Assembly: GCA_964588795.1 (NCBI GenBank)
Contig: CAZPQN010000019.1
Location: forward strand, 1 to 44,206
Direction of reading: 5' to 3'
DNA: 44,206 nucleotides
From: CAZPQN01 sp964588795
GTDB taxonomy: Bacteria; Fidelibacterota; UBA2242
The translations under genes and the position numbers were made by a program. The notes under the pieces are model-generated. The model saw only the letters and a program-made list of their open reading frames with translations. It ran no database searches and was not told the DNA's origin. Below, piece after piece: positions 25,147-34,295 of the stretch; the first letter of the stretch is position 1; each line of letters begins with the position of its first letter.

Positions 25147-26676
25147 TCAGGTTTGCGTGCCACCGACGGTGATATTGGTGACTTTGACGGTCGGGATGCC
25201 CTGTCCGACCGGAACGGATTGGCCGTCTTTGCCGCATGTCCAAGTGCCTCTGGTCATCTGTAGGTCATTGCCTGTCAGAACCAAATTGCGCATGACTTCC
25301 GGACCATTGCCGATTAGCGTCACATCCTTAAGCGGGGCGGTGATTTTACCGTCTTCGATCAGATAGGCTTCGATCACTCCAAAGGTGAAGTCGCCTTTGG
25401 TGGTATCCACCTGACCGCCGCTGAAGCGTTTGGCGAAGACTCCGAATTTGACCGACTCAATGATTTCCCGCGGGTCATATTTCCCCGGGCGCAGAAAGGT
25501 GTTGGTCATGCGCGGTATGGGCGGATGGGCATAGGATTGACGCCGCCCGTTGCCGGTGGGTTGGGCCTTCATGCACGTCGCCGAAATGCGATCGTGGAGA
25601 TAGCCGCGAAGCACACCATTTTCGATTAAAACCGTTTCGGTCGGCAGGCTGCCTTCATCGTCGATGTTGATTGAGCCTCGCATGGCAGGAAATAACCCGG
25701 AGTCCACGATGGTGCATTGCTCAGCGGCGACCTTTTGCCCGACCAAGTCAGAATAGTTGGAGAGTTTTTTACGGTTGGCATCGGCTTCCAGCCCGTGTCC
25801 GACGGCTTCGTGGAGCAGAACGCCGCTTTCAGCCGGGCCCAGTACCACAACCTGCGGTCCGGCGGGCGCTGGCCGGGCATCCAGATTTGTCAGGGCGATT
25901 TGGGCGGCTTCCCGGGCAACGGTTTCTGGAACATAGGGCTCGGTCTTAAAGATTTCCAATCCGGCGCGGGCGGCACGGTTGGCACCGGCGCGCTGACGCC
26001 TGGTGCCCTCTTCGGCGACTACCGCGATGTACAAGGAAACCATCGGCTGGGTATCGGTGAAGAATTTGCCGGTACTGTCGTAGTACATTATTCTCTTCAA
26101 TTCGTCTGACAGGCCGATATTGATTTTGGTGATTCTACTATCGGTTTGGTGAGCAGCCTGGTTGGCGCGTTCGAGAAGGTTTATTTTATCGGAGACGGCC
26201 GCATCTACACTGGGAAGACCGACGGAATAGAGGTTTTTAATCTTGACAGATTTAATCGCGACTGGCGGAACCTGTTTTTTATCGTTGGCAATAACCGCCG
26301 CCGCCCGGGCGGCGTTGAGCATCGCATCAAAGGTTACGTCATCGGTGTAGGCATAGCCGATTTGTTCGCCCCGGACGGCCCGGACGCCCATACCGACGAC
26401 GATTCCATGACTGACGTCTTTGATAATGTCGTCTTCCATGCGCAATCCAGTATTAATCCGGTATTCGAAAAATAAGTCAGCCCAGTCCGCGCCCCGCTCC
26501 AGAGCGGCAGTCAGGAGTTTTTGCGCTTCTTCGGCACCTACTCCGAAAAATGCACGCAAATCAGAGGCGGAACCAACCACCTGACTGTATAACCTGGGCA
26601 TCCTGAACCACATCGGTGCGGTGGCCAAGCCCATTGATAGCAGACCACTCGCCTTGATAAATTCGCGCCTTTTCAA
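25147..26676 (-). CDS. tldD: TldD-family zinc metalloprotease with Tat-like signal
   Basis: 509 residues. The protease motif HEAVGHGLEAD (HExxxH) sits near residue 290. GVVVGMGVRAVRGEQIGYAYTDD, FDDEGSLPTETVLIENG-type and FGVIEAYLIEDGKIT elements match TldD. The N-terminus MKRREFIKASGLLSMGLATAPM is a twin-arginine signal by appearance (RREFIK then a weakly hydrophobic stretch), so this protein may be exported folded. The start is TTG at 26676, supported by GAGGAG 5 bases upstream. It is first of the minus series tldD-pmbA-etfBA-plsX-yifB. Confidence 0.92.
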   Translation of the reverse strand: MKRREFIKASGLLSMGLATAPMWFRMPRLYSQVVGSASDLRAFFGVGAEEAQKLLTAALERGADWADLFFEYRINTGLRMEDDIIKDVSHGIVVGMGVRAVRGEQIGYAYTDDVTFDAMLNAARAAAVIANDKKQVPPVAIKSVKIKNLYSVGLPSVDAAVSDKINLLERANQAAHQTDSRITKINIGLSDELKRIMYYDSTGKFFTDTQPMVSLYIAVVAEEGTRRQRAGANRAARAGLEIFKTEPYVPETVAREAAQIALTNLDARPAPAGPQVVVLGPAESGVLLHEAVGHGLEADANRKKLSNYSDLVGQKVAAEQCTIVDSGLFPAMRGSINIDDEGSLPTETVLIENGVLRGYLHDRISATCMKAQPTGNGRRQSYAHPPIPRMTNTFLRPGKYDPREIIESVKFGVFAKRFSGGQVDTTKGDFTFGVIEAYLIEDGKITAPLKDVTLIGNGPEVMRNLVLTGNDLQMTRGTWTCGKDGQSVPVGQGIPTVKVTNITVGGTQT

Positions 26677-26901
26677 CTGTACTCCTCATACAAAATTGGT
26701 TAAATCCTGATCATGATATGCGAACCATTTTTTAACAGATCAAATACCCTTTCTGACTAAGAAACCGAACATAATCTCATTAAAAATATCTCTAAAAACA
26801 AGGTTTTTGACGGACACAGGTTTACGCTTTAGATTGGAAATGAGAATAAAACAAACTAAAATATCCCCGGTTTTTAAAAACGATTCAGGAGTCATCAGCA
26901 C
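26677..26901. other. Divergent spacer between tldD and arsC
   Basis: 225 AT-rich bases without a credible ORF. The right half carries a likely promoter towards arsC (26807-26835). I see no convincing promoter pair towards tldD, although its transcript must start here. This is the main strand switch of the window: to the left genes run mostly minus, to the right plus. Confidence 0.6.
26807..26835 (+). promoter_or_regulatory. Putative promoter of arsC
   Basis: TTGACG (26807-26812), 17 bases, TAGATT (26830-26835), about 65 bases before the arsC ATG. AGGAG lies 10 bases before that ATG. Confidence 0.42.
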
Positions 26902-27348
26902 ATGGAGAAAAAGTCGGTCTTATTTATCTGCACAGGCAATTCCGTCCGCAGTCAGATGGCGGAAGCCATCCTGCGACACCTCGGCGGCGATAAATTCGAA
27001 GCCTTTAGCGCCGGCCTGACCCCCGCAGGGATTCATCGCCTTACCAAACAAGTACTCAGCGAAGCAAATATCAGTCTTGAAAATCAGTACTCCAAACATG
27101 TTGATGAATACAAAGACCGGGCTTTTGACTATATCATCGTGTTGTGTGAAGTGGCCGTCCTCAGCTGCCCTGATTTCCCGGGCAATGGTGAACGGATTAA
27201 CTGGTTCATTGAGGATCCCATCCGGGTCATCGGCGGCGAAGAACGTCGCCTGATGGCTTTCCGCATTACGCGCAACCTGCTGAAAGACCGCATCACCCGG
27301 TTCATCAGAGAAAAAGGCGCGCCCGCCGAAACACCGGCCGCCAATTGA
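26902..27348 (+). CDS. arsC: Thioredoxin-type arsenate reductase, LMW-phosphatase fold
   Basis: 148 residues. The P-loop CTGNSVRSQMAE starts at Cys10. Two further cysteines, Cys82 and Cys89 (LCEVAVLSC), and the acid Asp105 in DP fall at exactly the positions used by Staphylococcus pI258 ArsC, which reduces arsenate to arsenite through a Cys10-Cys82-Cys89 relay resolved by thioredoxin. This makes arsenate reductase more likely than a protein tyrosine phosphatase. No arsR or arsenite efflux gene is adjacent, so it acts alone or with distant partners. The next gene begins 171 bases later with its own candidate promoter. Confidence 0.85.
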   Translation: MEKKSVLFICTGNSVRSQMAEAILRHLGGDKFEAFSAGLTPAGIHRLTKQVLSEANISLENQYSKHVDEYKDRAFDYIIVLCEVAVLSCPDFPGNGERINWFIEDPIRVIGGEERRLMAFRITRNLLKDRITRFIREKGAPAETPAAN

Positions 27349-27464
27349 TCATTTTTCTCAATTTTTCCAACCGCCCGCCGAAAAGCAATTGCGCCATTCC
27401 GGCAACGCCGATATTTTAACTTTGTGTCGAATCTGGTCGTCCAATATCTAACTGGTGGTGACGC

Positions 27465-27493
27465 TTGACAGAGAACGAATTTTTCTTTAGTTT
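27465..27493 (+). promoter_or_regulatory. Putative promoter of the protease-propeller-barrel gene
   Basis: TTGACA (27465-27470), 17 bases, TAGTTT (27488-27493), about 27 bases before the ATG at 27520. It shares the TAGTTT...ATTG context with the dnaA promoter candidate. A second TTGACA (27499) with TATAAA overlaps the start codon and is probably chance. Confidence 0.35.
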
Positions 27494-27519
27494 TATTGTT
27501 GACAACCTTTGCAGTAAAC

Positions 27520-30500
27520 ATGTATAAAAGAATCATACATAAAAAGCTCGGCTCCATCGGGGTTTTGATAATAGCACTCGGTCTGCCGGGCATGGCCCAA
27601 TTTGGAAAGAACAAAGTTCAGTACGACGCCTACAACTGGTCTTTTTTACAAACCGAGAACGCCGATATCTACTTTTACGACGGTGGGCAGGAGCTTGCTG
27701 AATTTGCCGCACCGGTCGCCGAGCAAGCCCTGCGGGACATTTCCAGTGTGCTGAACTGGCGTGTGCGCAAGCGCGTCTCACTGCTCATCTACAATTCGCA
27801 TAGTGACTTTCAACAGACCAATGTCACGTTGGATTATATGACCGAAGGTATCGGCGGCTTTACCGAGATTTTCAAAAACAGGGCCGTGGTGGCATTCGAT
27901 GGAAGCTATTACGGTTTCGGGCATGTCATTCGCCACGAGCTGGTGCACGTGGTCATCAATGATCTGATTTACGGCGGCAATATCCAGAGCGTGGTTTCCG
28001 GACGAGTGCGCCTGCGCATTCCGGAGTGGATGAGTGAGGGTTTGGCGGAGTTTATCTCCGCAGGCTGGGATACGCCAGCCGACCAGGTTATGCGCGACAT
28101 CGCCCTCAGTAACGATATTCCCAATGTTGAACAACTGGATTATTACCTGGCCTACAAAGGCGGGCAGTCCGTGTACCGTTTTATCGCCGAAAAATATGGA
28201 GTGGAAAAAATCGGGCAGATCTGGGCCCAGATGAAAGGTCGCGGCAGTGCCGAGAAGGGCTTGAAAAGTACCATCGGTCTGAGCATGGAAGACCTGACCG
28301 AGAAGTGGCATCGCTGGCTGAGAACTCTCTATTGGCCGGACGTTGCCGATCGCAATGAGATCCGGGAGATCGCCACGCGCCTGACCGATCACCAGAAGAG
28401 TAAAAATTATTTCAATACGGGTCCAGCTATCTCCCCTAATGGTGATAAAATTGCGATAATGTCCGACCGCAAGGGCTACGCCGACATTTTCCTGATTTCG
28501 GCTACCGATGGCAAGGTCCTTAAAAAAGTGCTGGGCGGCCAACGCACCCCCGATTTGGAGGAGCTCAAGTGGCTCAATCCGCGCCTAAGCTGGTCTCCCG
28601 ACGGCAAGAACATCGTTTTGGCGGTGAAAAGCGGCATCCGCGATGCCCTGATCATAATCGATGTCAACAGCGGAAAACGCCGGCGTTTGACTTTTCCGGA
28701 GGTGGAAGAAATCTTCACCGCCGCCTGGTCGCCAGATGGCCAGTCGATCGCCCTGATCGGGCTGAAAGATGACCGCTCCGATATTTATTTGTATCAGCTC
28801 AAATCAAAAAAACTGGAGCGCCTCACCAATGACCGGTTTGCTGAGTTTGAACCCGCCTGGTCTCCTGACGGACAACGCCTTGCGTTCGCTTCCCAGCGCG
28901 GGCGCGCGGCCGATTCCAGCCGGACGGGCGAACTTACCGCCAGTGAACTCCAGCAAACTGATTTGTTTTATATTGATATCGCCACGCGCGCCATCACCCG
29001 TCTAACCGACTCGCCGTGGAGCGAAAACTACCCGGTCTGGGCTAATACCCGTCCAGCGCTGATCTATACTTCCGATTACGAAGGCATTTCCAACTTGTTT
29101 GTGATGGATCTGGAGCGGCGCGAGGGCGTCGCCGTCACGAACGTTCTGACGGGCGTGTTTCAGCCGAGTCTCTCGCGGGACGACCAGCGGCTCGTTTTTG
29201 CCGGCTATGCCGATTACGGCTGGGATGTTTACGCCATCAGCAATCCACTCGAACTGGCCCAAAAGCCGCAGACGATCAAACCGACCGTTTATGCCCAGGA
29301 GCTCCAACAGCAATGGAGCAATCCCGAAAAATTCGTCCGGTTTAAAAACCAGCCGGAAGGTGTAAAGTCTTCTTACACCCGCCGGGTTTCCAGCAGTCAA
29401 TCCTATTCCAATTACATTTTTGCACCCAATCTTGAAAACGTCAACCCGCCAGCGGAGGCGGACACATCCACGACTACTGCGGATACCATTCAGTATCTCA
29501 CCGATGACGGCAAGTACCGCGTAAATCCTTACAAAACCAAGTTCACGCTCGATCTCATTCAGAGTCAGGCGGGTTACAGCACTTTCTGGGGCCTGCAGGG
29601 CACGACCGTCTTTGATTTCAGCGATGTAATGGGTAACCACCGCCTCTCATTTGGCACGGAGCTGTATGTTGACTTGGAGAACAGCGATTACTATCTGACA
29701 TACATGTATCTGGCCAAGCGGGTCAACTTTGCCGTTACCGGGTTCCATTCCGCAAATTTCTGGTCGTTGAATTTCTTCCAGATGTACCGCCTGCGCAATT
29801 ATGGCGCCGATCTGGCGATTTCCCGGCCATCGACGAAGTTCAGCCGGATTGAAATGGGAGCCACCTCATATAACGTCGAACGCAGTTTAATCAACATTCT
29901 GACCGGCACGACCGATACGGTGACGACTATTAACACCATTTTGCCGCATATCGGTTACGTTTACGACAACTCGCTGTGGGGTTACATCAGCCCGATTGAT
30001 GGCTGGCGCGCCCGGACGGACCTGCTGGTCAGCCCGCGCTATCAGGCAAGCAGTTTGGAGTTTTACACTGTCCAATTTGACGTGCGGCGCTACTTTAAGC
30101 TGAATCGCGAGTATTCTTTTGCCCTGCGTTTGTCGGGCGGGCTGAGCAATGGTCGCAATGCCCAGCGTTTTTTCCTGGGCGGCGAAGAAAACTGGATCAA
30201 TCAGCGCTGGCGCACGGCGATTCTTTACGAAGACAACTCTTCGCTCCTGGAAGACATTTACTTTTCCGATTTCGTCACGCCGCTGAGGGGCGCGCGCTAT
30301 TATGAAAGGGCGGGTACCCGTTACTTTCTAACCAATTTTGAATTCCGCTATCCGTTTGTCAAGTACCTTTCATTGGGCTGGCCCTTCCCGCTGGTCATGG
30401 GCGGCATCCAGGGCGTGTCCTTTTTGGACCTTGGTTCGGCCTGGTATCCGGGACAATTTCACCCCTTCCAAAACACCACGCTAAACGGTCTGGGTTTCGA

Positions 30501-30639
30501 CGACCTGGTAGGGGGCTATGGCTGTGGCACGCGCCTGATTCTGGGATATTTTCTTTTAAAGATCGATGTCGCCTGGCGATTCGACCTTGATACGGTATCG
30601 AAACCCATCTGGTATTTTTCGTTGGGACTGGATTTCTGA
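27520..30639 (+). CDS. Predicted outer-membrane metalloprotease: gluzincin, TolB-like propeller and barrel
   Basis: 1039 residues with three parts. (1) Signal peptide (about 1-26, IGVLIIALGLPGMAQ), then a peptidase-MA-like domain to about 275 with HELVH at 139-143 and EWMSEGLAEF at 169-178, Glu173 being the likely third zinc ligand. (2) A TolB/PD40 beta-propeller at about 295-575 with repeats of SPDGxxI/LA (SPNGDKIAI, SPDGKNIVL, SPDGQSIAL, SPDGQRLAF). (3) A low-complexity linker, then about 670-1039 with alternating aromatic strands resembling a BamA/TamA-type barrel, ending in WYFSLGLDF with terminal Phe, the usual outer-membrane signal. Inferred topology: barrel in the outer membrane, protease and propeller periplasmic. 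ATG 27520 follows no clear ribosome site; TTG 27496 is an alternative. Substrate unknown. Confidence 0.82.
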   Translation: MYKRIIHKKLGSIGVLIIALGLPGMAQFGKNKVQYDAYNWSFLQTENADIYFYDGGQELAEFAAPVAEQALRDISSVLNWRVRKRVSLLIYNSHSDFQQTNVTLDYMTEGIGGFTEIFKNRAVVAFDGSYYGFGHVIRHELVHVVINDLIYGGNIQSVVSGRVRLRIPEWMSEGLAEFISAGWDTPADQVMRDIALSNDIPNVEQLDYYLAYKGGQSVYRFIAEKYGVEKIGQIWAQMKGRGSAEKGLKSTIGLSMEDLTEKWHRWLRTLYWPDVADRNEIREIATRLTDHQKSKNYFNTGPAISPNGDKIAIMSDRKGYADIFLISATDGKVLKKVLGGQRTPDLEELKWLNPRLSWSPDGKNIVLAVKSGIRDALIIIDVNSGKRRRLTFPEVEEIFTAAWSPDGQSIALIGLKDDRSDIYLYQLKSKKLERLTNDRFAEFEPAWSPDGQRLAFASQRGRAADSSRTGELTASELQQTDLFYIDIATRAITRLTDSPWSENYPVWANTRPALIYTSDYEGISNLFVMDLERREGVAVTNVLTGVFQPSLSRDDQRLVFAGYADYGWDVYAISNPLELAQKPQTIKPTVYAQELQQQWSNPEKFVRFKNQPEGVKSSYTRRVSSSQSYSNYIFAPNLENVNPPAEADTSTTTADTIQYLTDDGKYRVNPYKTKFTLDLIQSQAGYSTFWGLQGTTVFDFSDVMGNHRLSFGTELYVDLENSDYYLTYMYLAKRVNFAVTGFHSANFWSLNFFQMYRLRNYGADLAISRPSTKFSRIEMGATSYNVERSLINILTGTTDTVTTINTILPHIGYVYDNSLWGYISPIDGWRARTDLLVSPRYQASSLEFYTVQFDVRRYFKLNREYSFALRLSGGLSNGRNAQRFFLGGEENWINQRWRTAILYEDNSSLLEDIYFSDFVTPLRGARYYERAGTRYFLTNFEFRYPFVKYLSLGWPFPLVMGGIQGVSFLDLGSAWYPGQFHPFQNTTLNGLGFDDLVGGYGCGTRLILGYFLLKIDVAWRFDLDTVSKPIWYFSLGLDF

Positions 30640-30725
30640 GCAACCTGTAAAAATCCTTTTGCCGTTTATTTTTCCTGTGGTACTTTTGCCTGATAAAAAA
30701 ATGACCAATTCGGTTGGGATTAATT

Positions 30726-31652
30726 TTGAATAAAACCGTCGCAAAGTATCTCAAATTTCTGTTATTGTGTTTTATCTGGAGCACGACGTGGGCGGCGATC
30801 AAGATCGGATTGCACGAGACGCCGGTACTGCTGGGGCTGGGTCTGCGGTTTTCAGTGGCGGCGCTGATCCTGTTCGGAGCGCTTTATCTTAAAAGACGGC
30901 AGATTGATTGGGCGCCGGTAGCGATCCGTCAATACCTGATGGTGGGTCTGATCACGATGGCTTTCAGCTATTTCTGCACCTACTGGGGAACGCAGTTTGT
31001 TTCGAGCGGCTTATCCTCAATTTTGTGGGCGACCCTGCCGCTGTTCGTCGGGCTGTACGCCCATTTTTTAATTCCGAATGATCGGCTGGGACTCTTGCGC
31101 ATCCTCGCCATCGGTGTTACCCTCGTGGGAGTGATTAACATACTTTCGGACCAGCAATTGATTTTTTCCACGAGCATCCTGATCGGCAGTTTGGTAATCT
31201 TAGCCGGAGTCGCCATTTCCGCTTATCCGAACGTCTATCTGAAAATGGCCGTCAGACCTTACGACCCCCTGACGCTAACCGCGGTTGCGATGGGCATTGC
31301 CGCACTCGTGCATCTGGTTGGCGCGACTATGCTGGGAGAGTGGAATCAGATGATCTGGAGCGCCAAGAATATAGGCGCGATTGTCTATTTGGGCGTCTTT
31401 GGGTCAGCAATAGCGTTTTATGTCTATTATGACCTGCTCGGGCAGATCAGCGTGGTCAAGCTGAGTTTCGTGACGTTTATAACTCCGGGCTTTGCCACGC
31501 TGTTAGGCTGGTTGTTCTTAGGGGAGATGATTACTGTGCGGGAGCTGGTGGGAATGGCGCTGATCATCTGCGGTCTGGCGCTCTACGATTGGAGAAAATA
31601 TCGGGACCTGCTGATCCCGTCACGCAACGCCCGCCGGAGCGCCGATGCCTGA
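30726..31652 (+). CDS. EamA/DMT-family transporter
   Basis: About 308 residues with ten predicted membrane segments in two EamA repeats (KYLKFLLLCFIWSTTWAAIKIGL opens the first; IGAIVYLGVFGSAIAFYVYYDLL and GFATLLGWLFLGEMITVRELVG lie in the second). These are drug/metabolite exporters of many substrates (amino acids, purines, nucleotide sugars); nothing here fixes the substrate. Starts are non-ATG: TTG at 30726 with GGGA just before it, or TTG at 30714. The end overlaps radA by 8 bases, which ties it to the following run. Confidence 0.87.
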   Translation: MNKTVAKYLKFLLLCFIWSTTWAAIKIGLHETPVLLGLGLRFSVAALILFGALYLKRRQIDWAPVAIRQYLMVGLITMAFSYFCTYWGTQFVSSGLSSILWATLPLFVGLYAHFLIPNDRLGLLRILAIGVTLVGVINILSDQQLIFSTSILIGSLVILAGVAISAYPNVYLKMAVRPYDPLTLTAVAMGIAALVHLVGATMLGEWNQMIWSAKNIGAIVYLGVFGSAIAFYVYYDLLGQISVVKLSFVTFITPGFATLLGWLFLGEMITVRELVGMALIICGLALYDWRKYRDLLIPSRNARRSADA

Positions 31653-32997
31653 GAAATTGAAAAAGGTTTTCGTCTGTAATAGCTGCGGTGCCATGCAACC
31701 CAAATGGTCGGGCAAATGCCCGGACTGCGGGGCCTGGAACACTTTGGCCGAGGAGCAGGTTGCCGCTAAACCAGCCCGCCAGTGCCGTACTCCACAACGC
31801 GGTTTGCAGTCGCTGACCGTAGCGTCCCGACCACCGCGCGAGCGGCTTGTCACCGGCATCGCGGAATTTGACCGGGTGCTGGGTGGCGGTTTTGTTCCCG
31901 GTTCCGTGATTCTCTTAGCCGGGGAACCGGGGATTGGCAAATCAACGCTGATTTTACAGATCCTCGCCCGCCTGAAAGGAGAACGCTTTCTCTATTTTTC
32001 CGGCGAGGAGTCCGAAGAACAATTAAGTCTCCGCGCCCGACGTCTGAAGATTGCCGACGAACGCATCCAGGTCGCGACCGAAAACAACCTGGAAAACATC
32101 TTGTATCACCTCGAAACTGAGCGTCCCGGTGCGGTAATAATTGATTCGATCCAGACGCTTTATTCTGATAAATTCGACAACGTGCCGGGCAGTGTCACGC
32201 AGGTGCGAGAGTGCGCCGGTCAGATTCTGCGTCACGCCAAGCAGATTGATACGGTCGCCATTCTGATTGGTCACATCACCAAAGAGGGGCTGATCGCCGG
32301 CCCCAAGGTGCTCGAACATTTAGTGGATACCGTGCTGTATCTGGAAGGCAGTAAAAGCAGTTTTTATCGGACGCTGCGTTCGATTAAGAACCGCTTTGGC
32401 TCTACCAACGAAATAGGTATTTTCGAGATGCGCGACACCGGGTTGCATCCGATTGACGACCCGGCGGCCTTTTTTCTCGCCGAGCGCCGTTTGCACGTTG
32501 CCGGATCAGCGGTCACGGTGAGCCTGGAGGGCACGCGCCCGTTTCTGCTCGAAGCCCAGGCGCTGGTTACTCAATCTTCCTACGGCATGCCTCAGCGCAC
32601 CGCCAATGGCATTGACTACCGCCGCTTTGCGATGCTGATTGCGGTGCTCGAAAAACGCACCGGTTTGCCCCTGCGCACCCAGGACGTTTTCGTCAATCTG
32701 GTCGGGGGGCTGAAGGTTGACGAACCGGCCGTAGATTTGGGGGTCGTGGTGGCCATGGCCTCCAGTTTCAAGGAATTGCCACTGGAGCCGACCGCCGCCT
32801 TTATCGGGGAAATCGGCCTGGTGGGCGAAGTGCGCAATGTGCCCTTTCTCGAAGTGCGGGTCAGGGAAGCTCTGAAATTTGGTTTTGAAAAAGTCTATGT
32901 GCCACGTGCCGGGCTCAAATTTTTAGGCAAAGAGCTCCGCTCCCGCGTGATCGGGATTGAGGCGCTTAACCAGCTGTTCGGACAGATTTTTAACTGA
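31645..32997 (+). CDS. radA: DNA repair protein RadA
   Basis: 450 residues (E. coli 460). An N-terminal C4 zinc finger (CNSCGAMQPKWSGKCPDCG) is followed by a RecA-like core with Walker A GEPGIGKSTL near 92-101, the RadA motif KNRFGSTNEIG, and the Lon-like C-terminal domain (DVFVNLVGGLKVDEPAVDLGVV, FIGEIGLVGEVRNV). RadA is a hexameric helicase that extends recombination intermediates. The ATG lies inside the end of the EamA gene. It is followed by tgt after ten bases. Confidence 0.96.
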   Translation: MPEKLKKVFVCNSCGAMQPKWSGKCPDCGAWNTLAEEQVAAKPARQCRTPQRGLQSLTVASRPPRERLVTGIAEFDRVLGGGFVPGSVILLAGEPGIGKSTLILQILARLKGERFLYFSGEESEEQLSLRARRLKIADERIQVATENNLENILYHLETERPGAVIIDSIQTLYSDKFDNVPGSVTQVRECAGQILRHAKQIDTVAILIGHITKEGLIAGPKVLEHLVDTVLYLEGSKSSFYRTLRSIKNRFGSTNEIGIFEMRDTGLHPIDDPAAFFLAERRLHVAGSAVTVSLEGTRPFLLEAQALVTQSSYGMPQRTANGIDYRRFAMLIAVLEKRTGLPLRTQDVFVNLVGGLKVDEPAVDLGVVVAMASSFKELPLEPTAAFIGEIGLVGEVRNVPFLEVRVREALKFGFEKVYVPRAGLKFLGKELRSRVIGIEALNQLFGQIFN

Positions 32998-33007
32998 TTG
33001 TGCATTC

Positions 33008-34261
33008 ATGACGGCTATTTCTTCCGCCACTGCCCGGCATAATTCTGAAGGTCGGCTGCCTTTTGAAATTCTGGCGCAGGACCGGCAAAGTGCCGCGCGG
33101 TTGACGCGCTTCGTAACGGATCACGGTGCCGTTGAGACCCCGGTTTTCATGCCGGTGGGAACTCACGGTGTCGTCAAAACCCTCACGCCTGCCGAACTCG
33201 CAGACAGTCAGGCGCAAATCATTCTGGGTAATACCTATCATCTCTATTTACGTCCGGGGCTGGATGTCATCAGTGCCGCCGGGGGACTGCACCGGTTCAA
33301 CGCCTGGCCAAAACCCATCCTGACCGACAGCGGCGGCTTTCAGGTATTTAGCTTGAGGCACCTGGGCAAGTTGACCGAAGACGGGATTACTTTCCGTTCG
33401 CATATCGACGGGAGCGAACATTTTCTATCACCCGAAAAAGCAATGGAAATCCAAAGCACACTGGGGGCGGACATCTGCATGGCGTTTGATGAATGTACTC
33501 CCTATCCCTGTGATTACCCTGCCGCCCAACGTGCCATGCAACATACGCACGAGTGGGCGATACGCTCGGAGGCACATTTCCGGCGCCAGAGCCCGCAGTA
33601 CGGGTACCGTCAATTTCTTTTTGGCATTGTACAGGGTTCAGTTTATCCCGACCTACGGGAAAACAGCATCGCTTTTTTAAGGAAACTCGCGTTTGATGGC
33701 TTCGCGGTCGGAGGCCTGGCAGTAGGCGAGCCGAAAGAACAAATGTTTGCCCTGCTGTCGCAAATTGCGCCGCAGTTACCGGAAGATCGCCCGCGCTACC
33801 TGATGGGGGTTGGCAAACCCGAAGACATCGTGCAGGCCATTGCCCTCGGCATTGATATGTTCGACTGTGTTCTGCCTTCGCGCAACGCCCGCAATGGCAC
33901 GCTTTATACCTGGCAGGGGCGGATCGTTCTCAAACAAACCCGTTACCGGTTGGATTTTCAGCCCCCCGATGAAACCTGCTCCTGTTACACCTGCCGCAAT
34001 TTTTCACGGGCCTATCTACGCCACCTGTTCATGAACGGTGAAATGACCGGACTGCGGTTGAACACCCTGCATAACATTCATTTTTTCTTAGAGCTGACCG
34101 CCCGGGCTCGCGCGGAGATTCGCGCGGGAAGCTTTGGACCCTGGAAAGACGCATTTTTGGCCAGCTATCCCGTGGAATCGGACCATGCCGCCGATAATCA
34201 ATTCCGACGGGAAGAACGCCGCCGGAAACAACTGTCAGGAAATGACGTTGGAAGTGCGTAA
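33008..34261 (+). CDS. tgt: Queuine tRNA-ribosyltransferase
   Basis: 417 residues. Exchanges G34 for preQ1 in tRNAs with GUN anticodons. Features: GTHGVVKTLTPAEL, NTYHLYLRPG, the catalytic LTDSGGFQVFSL, GGLAVGEPKEQMF, MGVGKPEDIVQAIALGIDMFDCVLP with the nucleophile Asp, and the zinc site CSCYTC...H near the C-terminus (about 335-370). The frame is open 17 codons above into radA; I use ATG 33008 because the family-like sequence begins near residue 17. A ribosome site is not obvious. The C-terminal 30 residues are charged and extend past the usual end. queA and other queuosine genes are not present. Confidence 0.95.
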   Translation: MTAISSATARHNSEGRLPFEILAQDRQSAARLTRFVTDHGAVETPVFMPVGTHGVVKTLTPAELADSQAQIILGNTYHLYLRPGLDVISAAGGLHRFNAWPKPILTDSGGFQVFSLRHLGKLTEDGITFRSHIDGSEHFLSPEKAMEIQSTLGADICMAFDECTPYPCDYPAAQRAMQHTHEWAIRSEAHFRRQSPQYGYRQFLFGIVQGSVYPDLRENSIAFLRKLAFDGFAVGGLAVGEPKEQMFALLSQIAPQLPEDRPRYLMGVGKPEDIVQAIALGIDMFDCVLPSRNARNGTLYTWQGRIVLKQTRYRLDFQPPDETCSCYTCRNFSRAYLRHLFMNGEMTGLRLNTLHNIHFFLELTARARAEIRAGSFGPWKDAFLASYPVESDHAADNQFRREERRRKQLSGNDVGSA

Positions 34262-34295
34262 TTTAAGCACTGATTTTAGCATGGTTTACAAGTAG

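Noticed and set aside
25139..25243. Longer start for pmbA
   Set aside because: The extra 35 residues overlap tldD and look like an off-frame shadow; ATG 25138 has a strong ribosome site.
27778..28542. 254-codon reverse-strand frame
   Set aside because: Lies antisense within the protease domain gene, whose HELVH and propeller repeats are clear; typical shadow in G+C-rich coding sequence.
32903..32908. CACGTG in radA as a third parS
   Set aside because: The flanks (TGTGC and CCGGG) do not form the GTTYC...GRAAC arms.
32957..33007. Longer start for tgt inside radA
   Set aside because: The added residues overlap the radA end and are unlike Tgt; ATG 33008 suffices.
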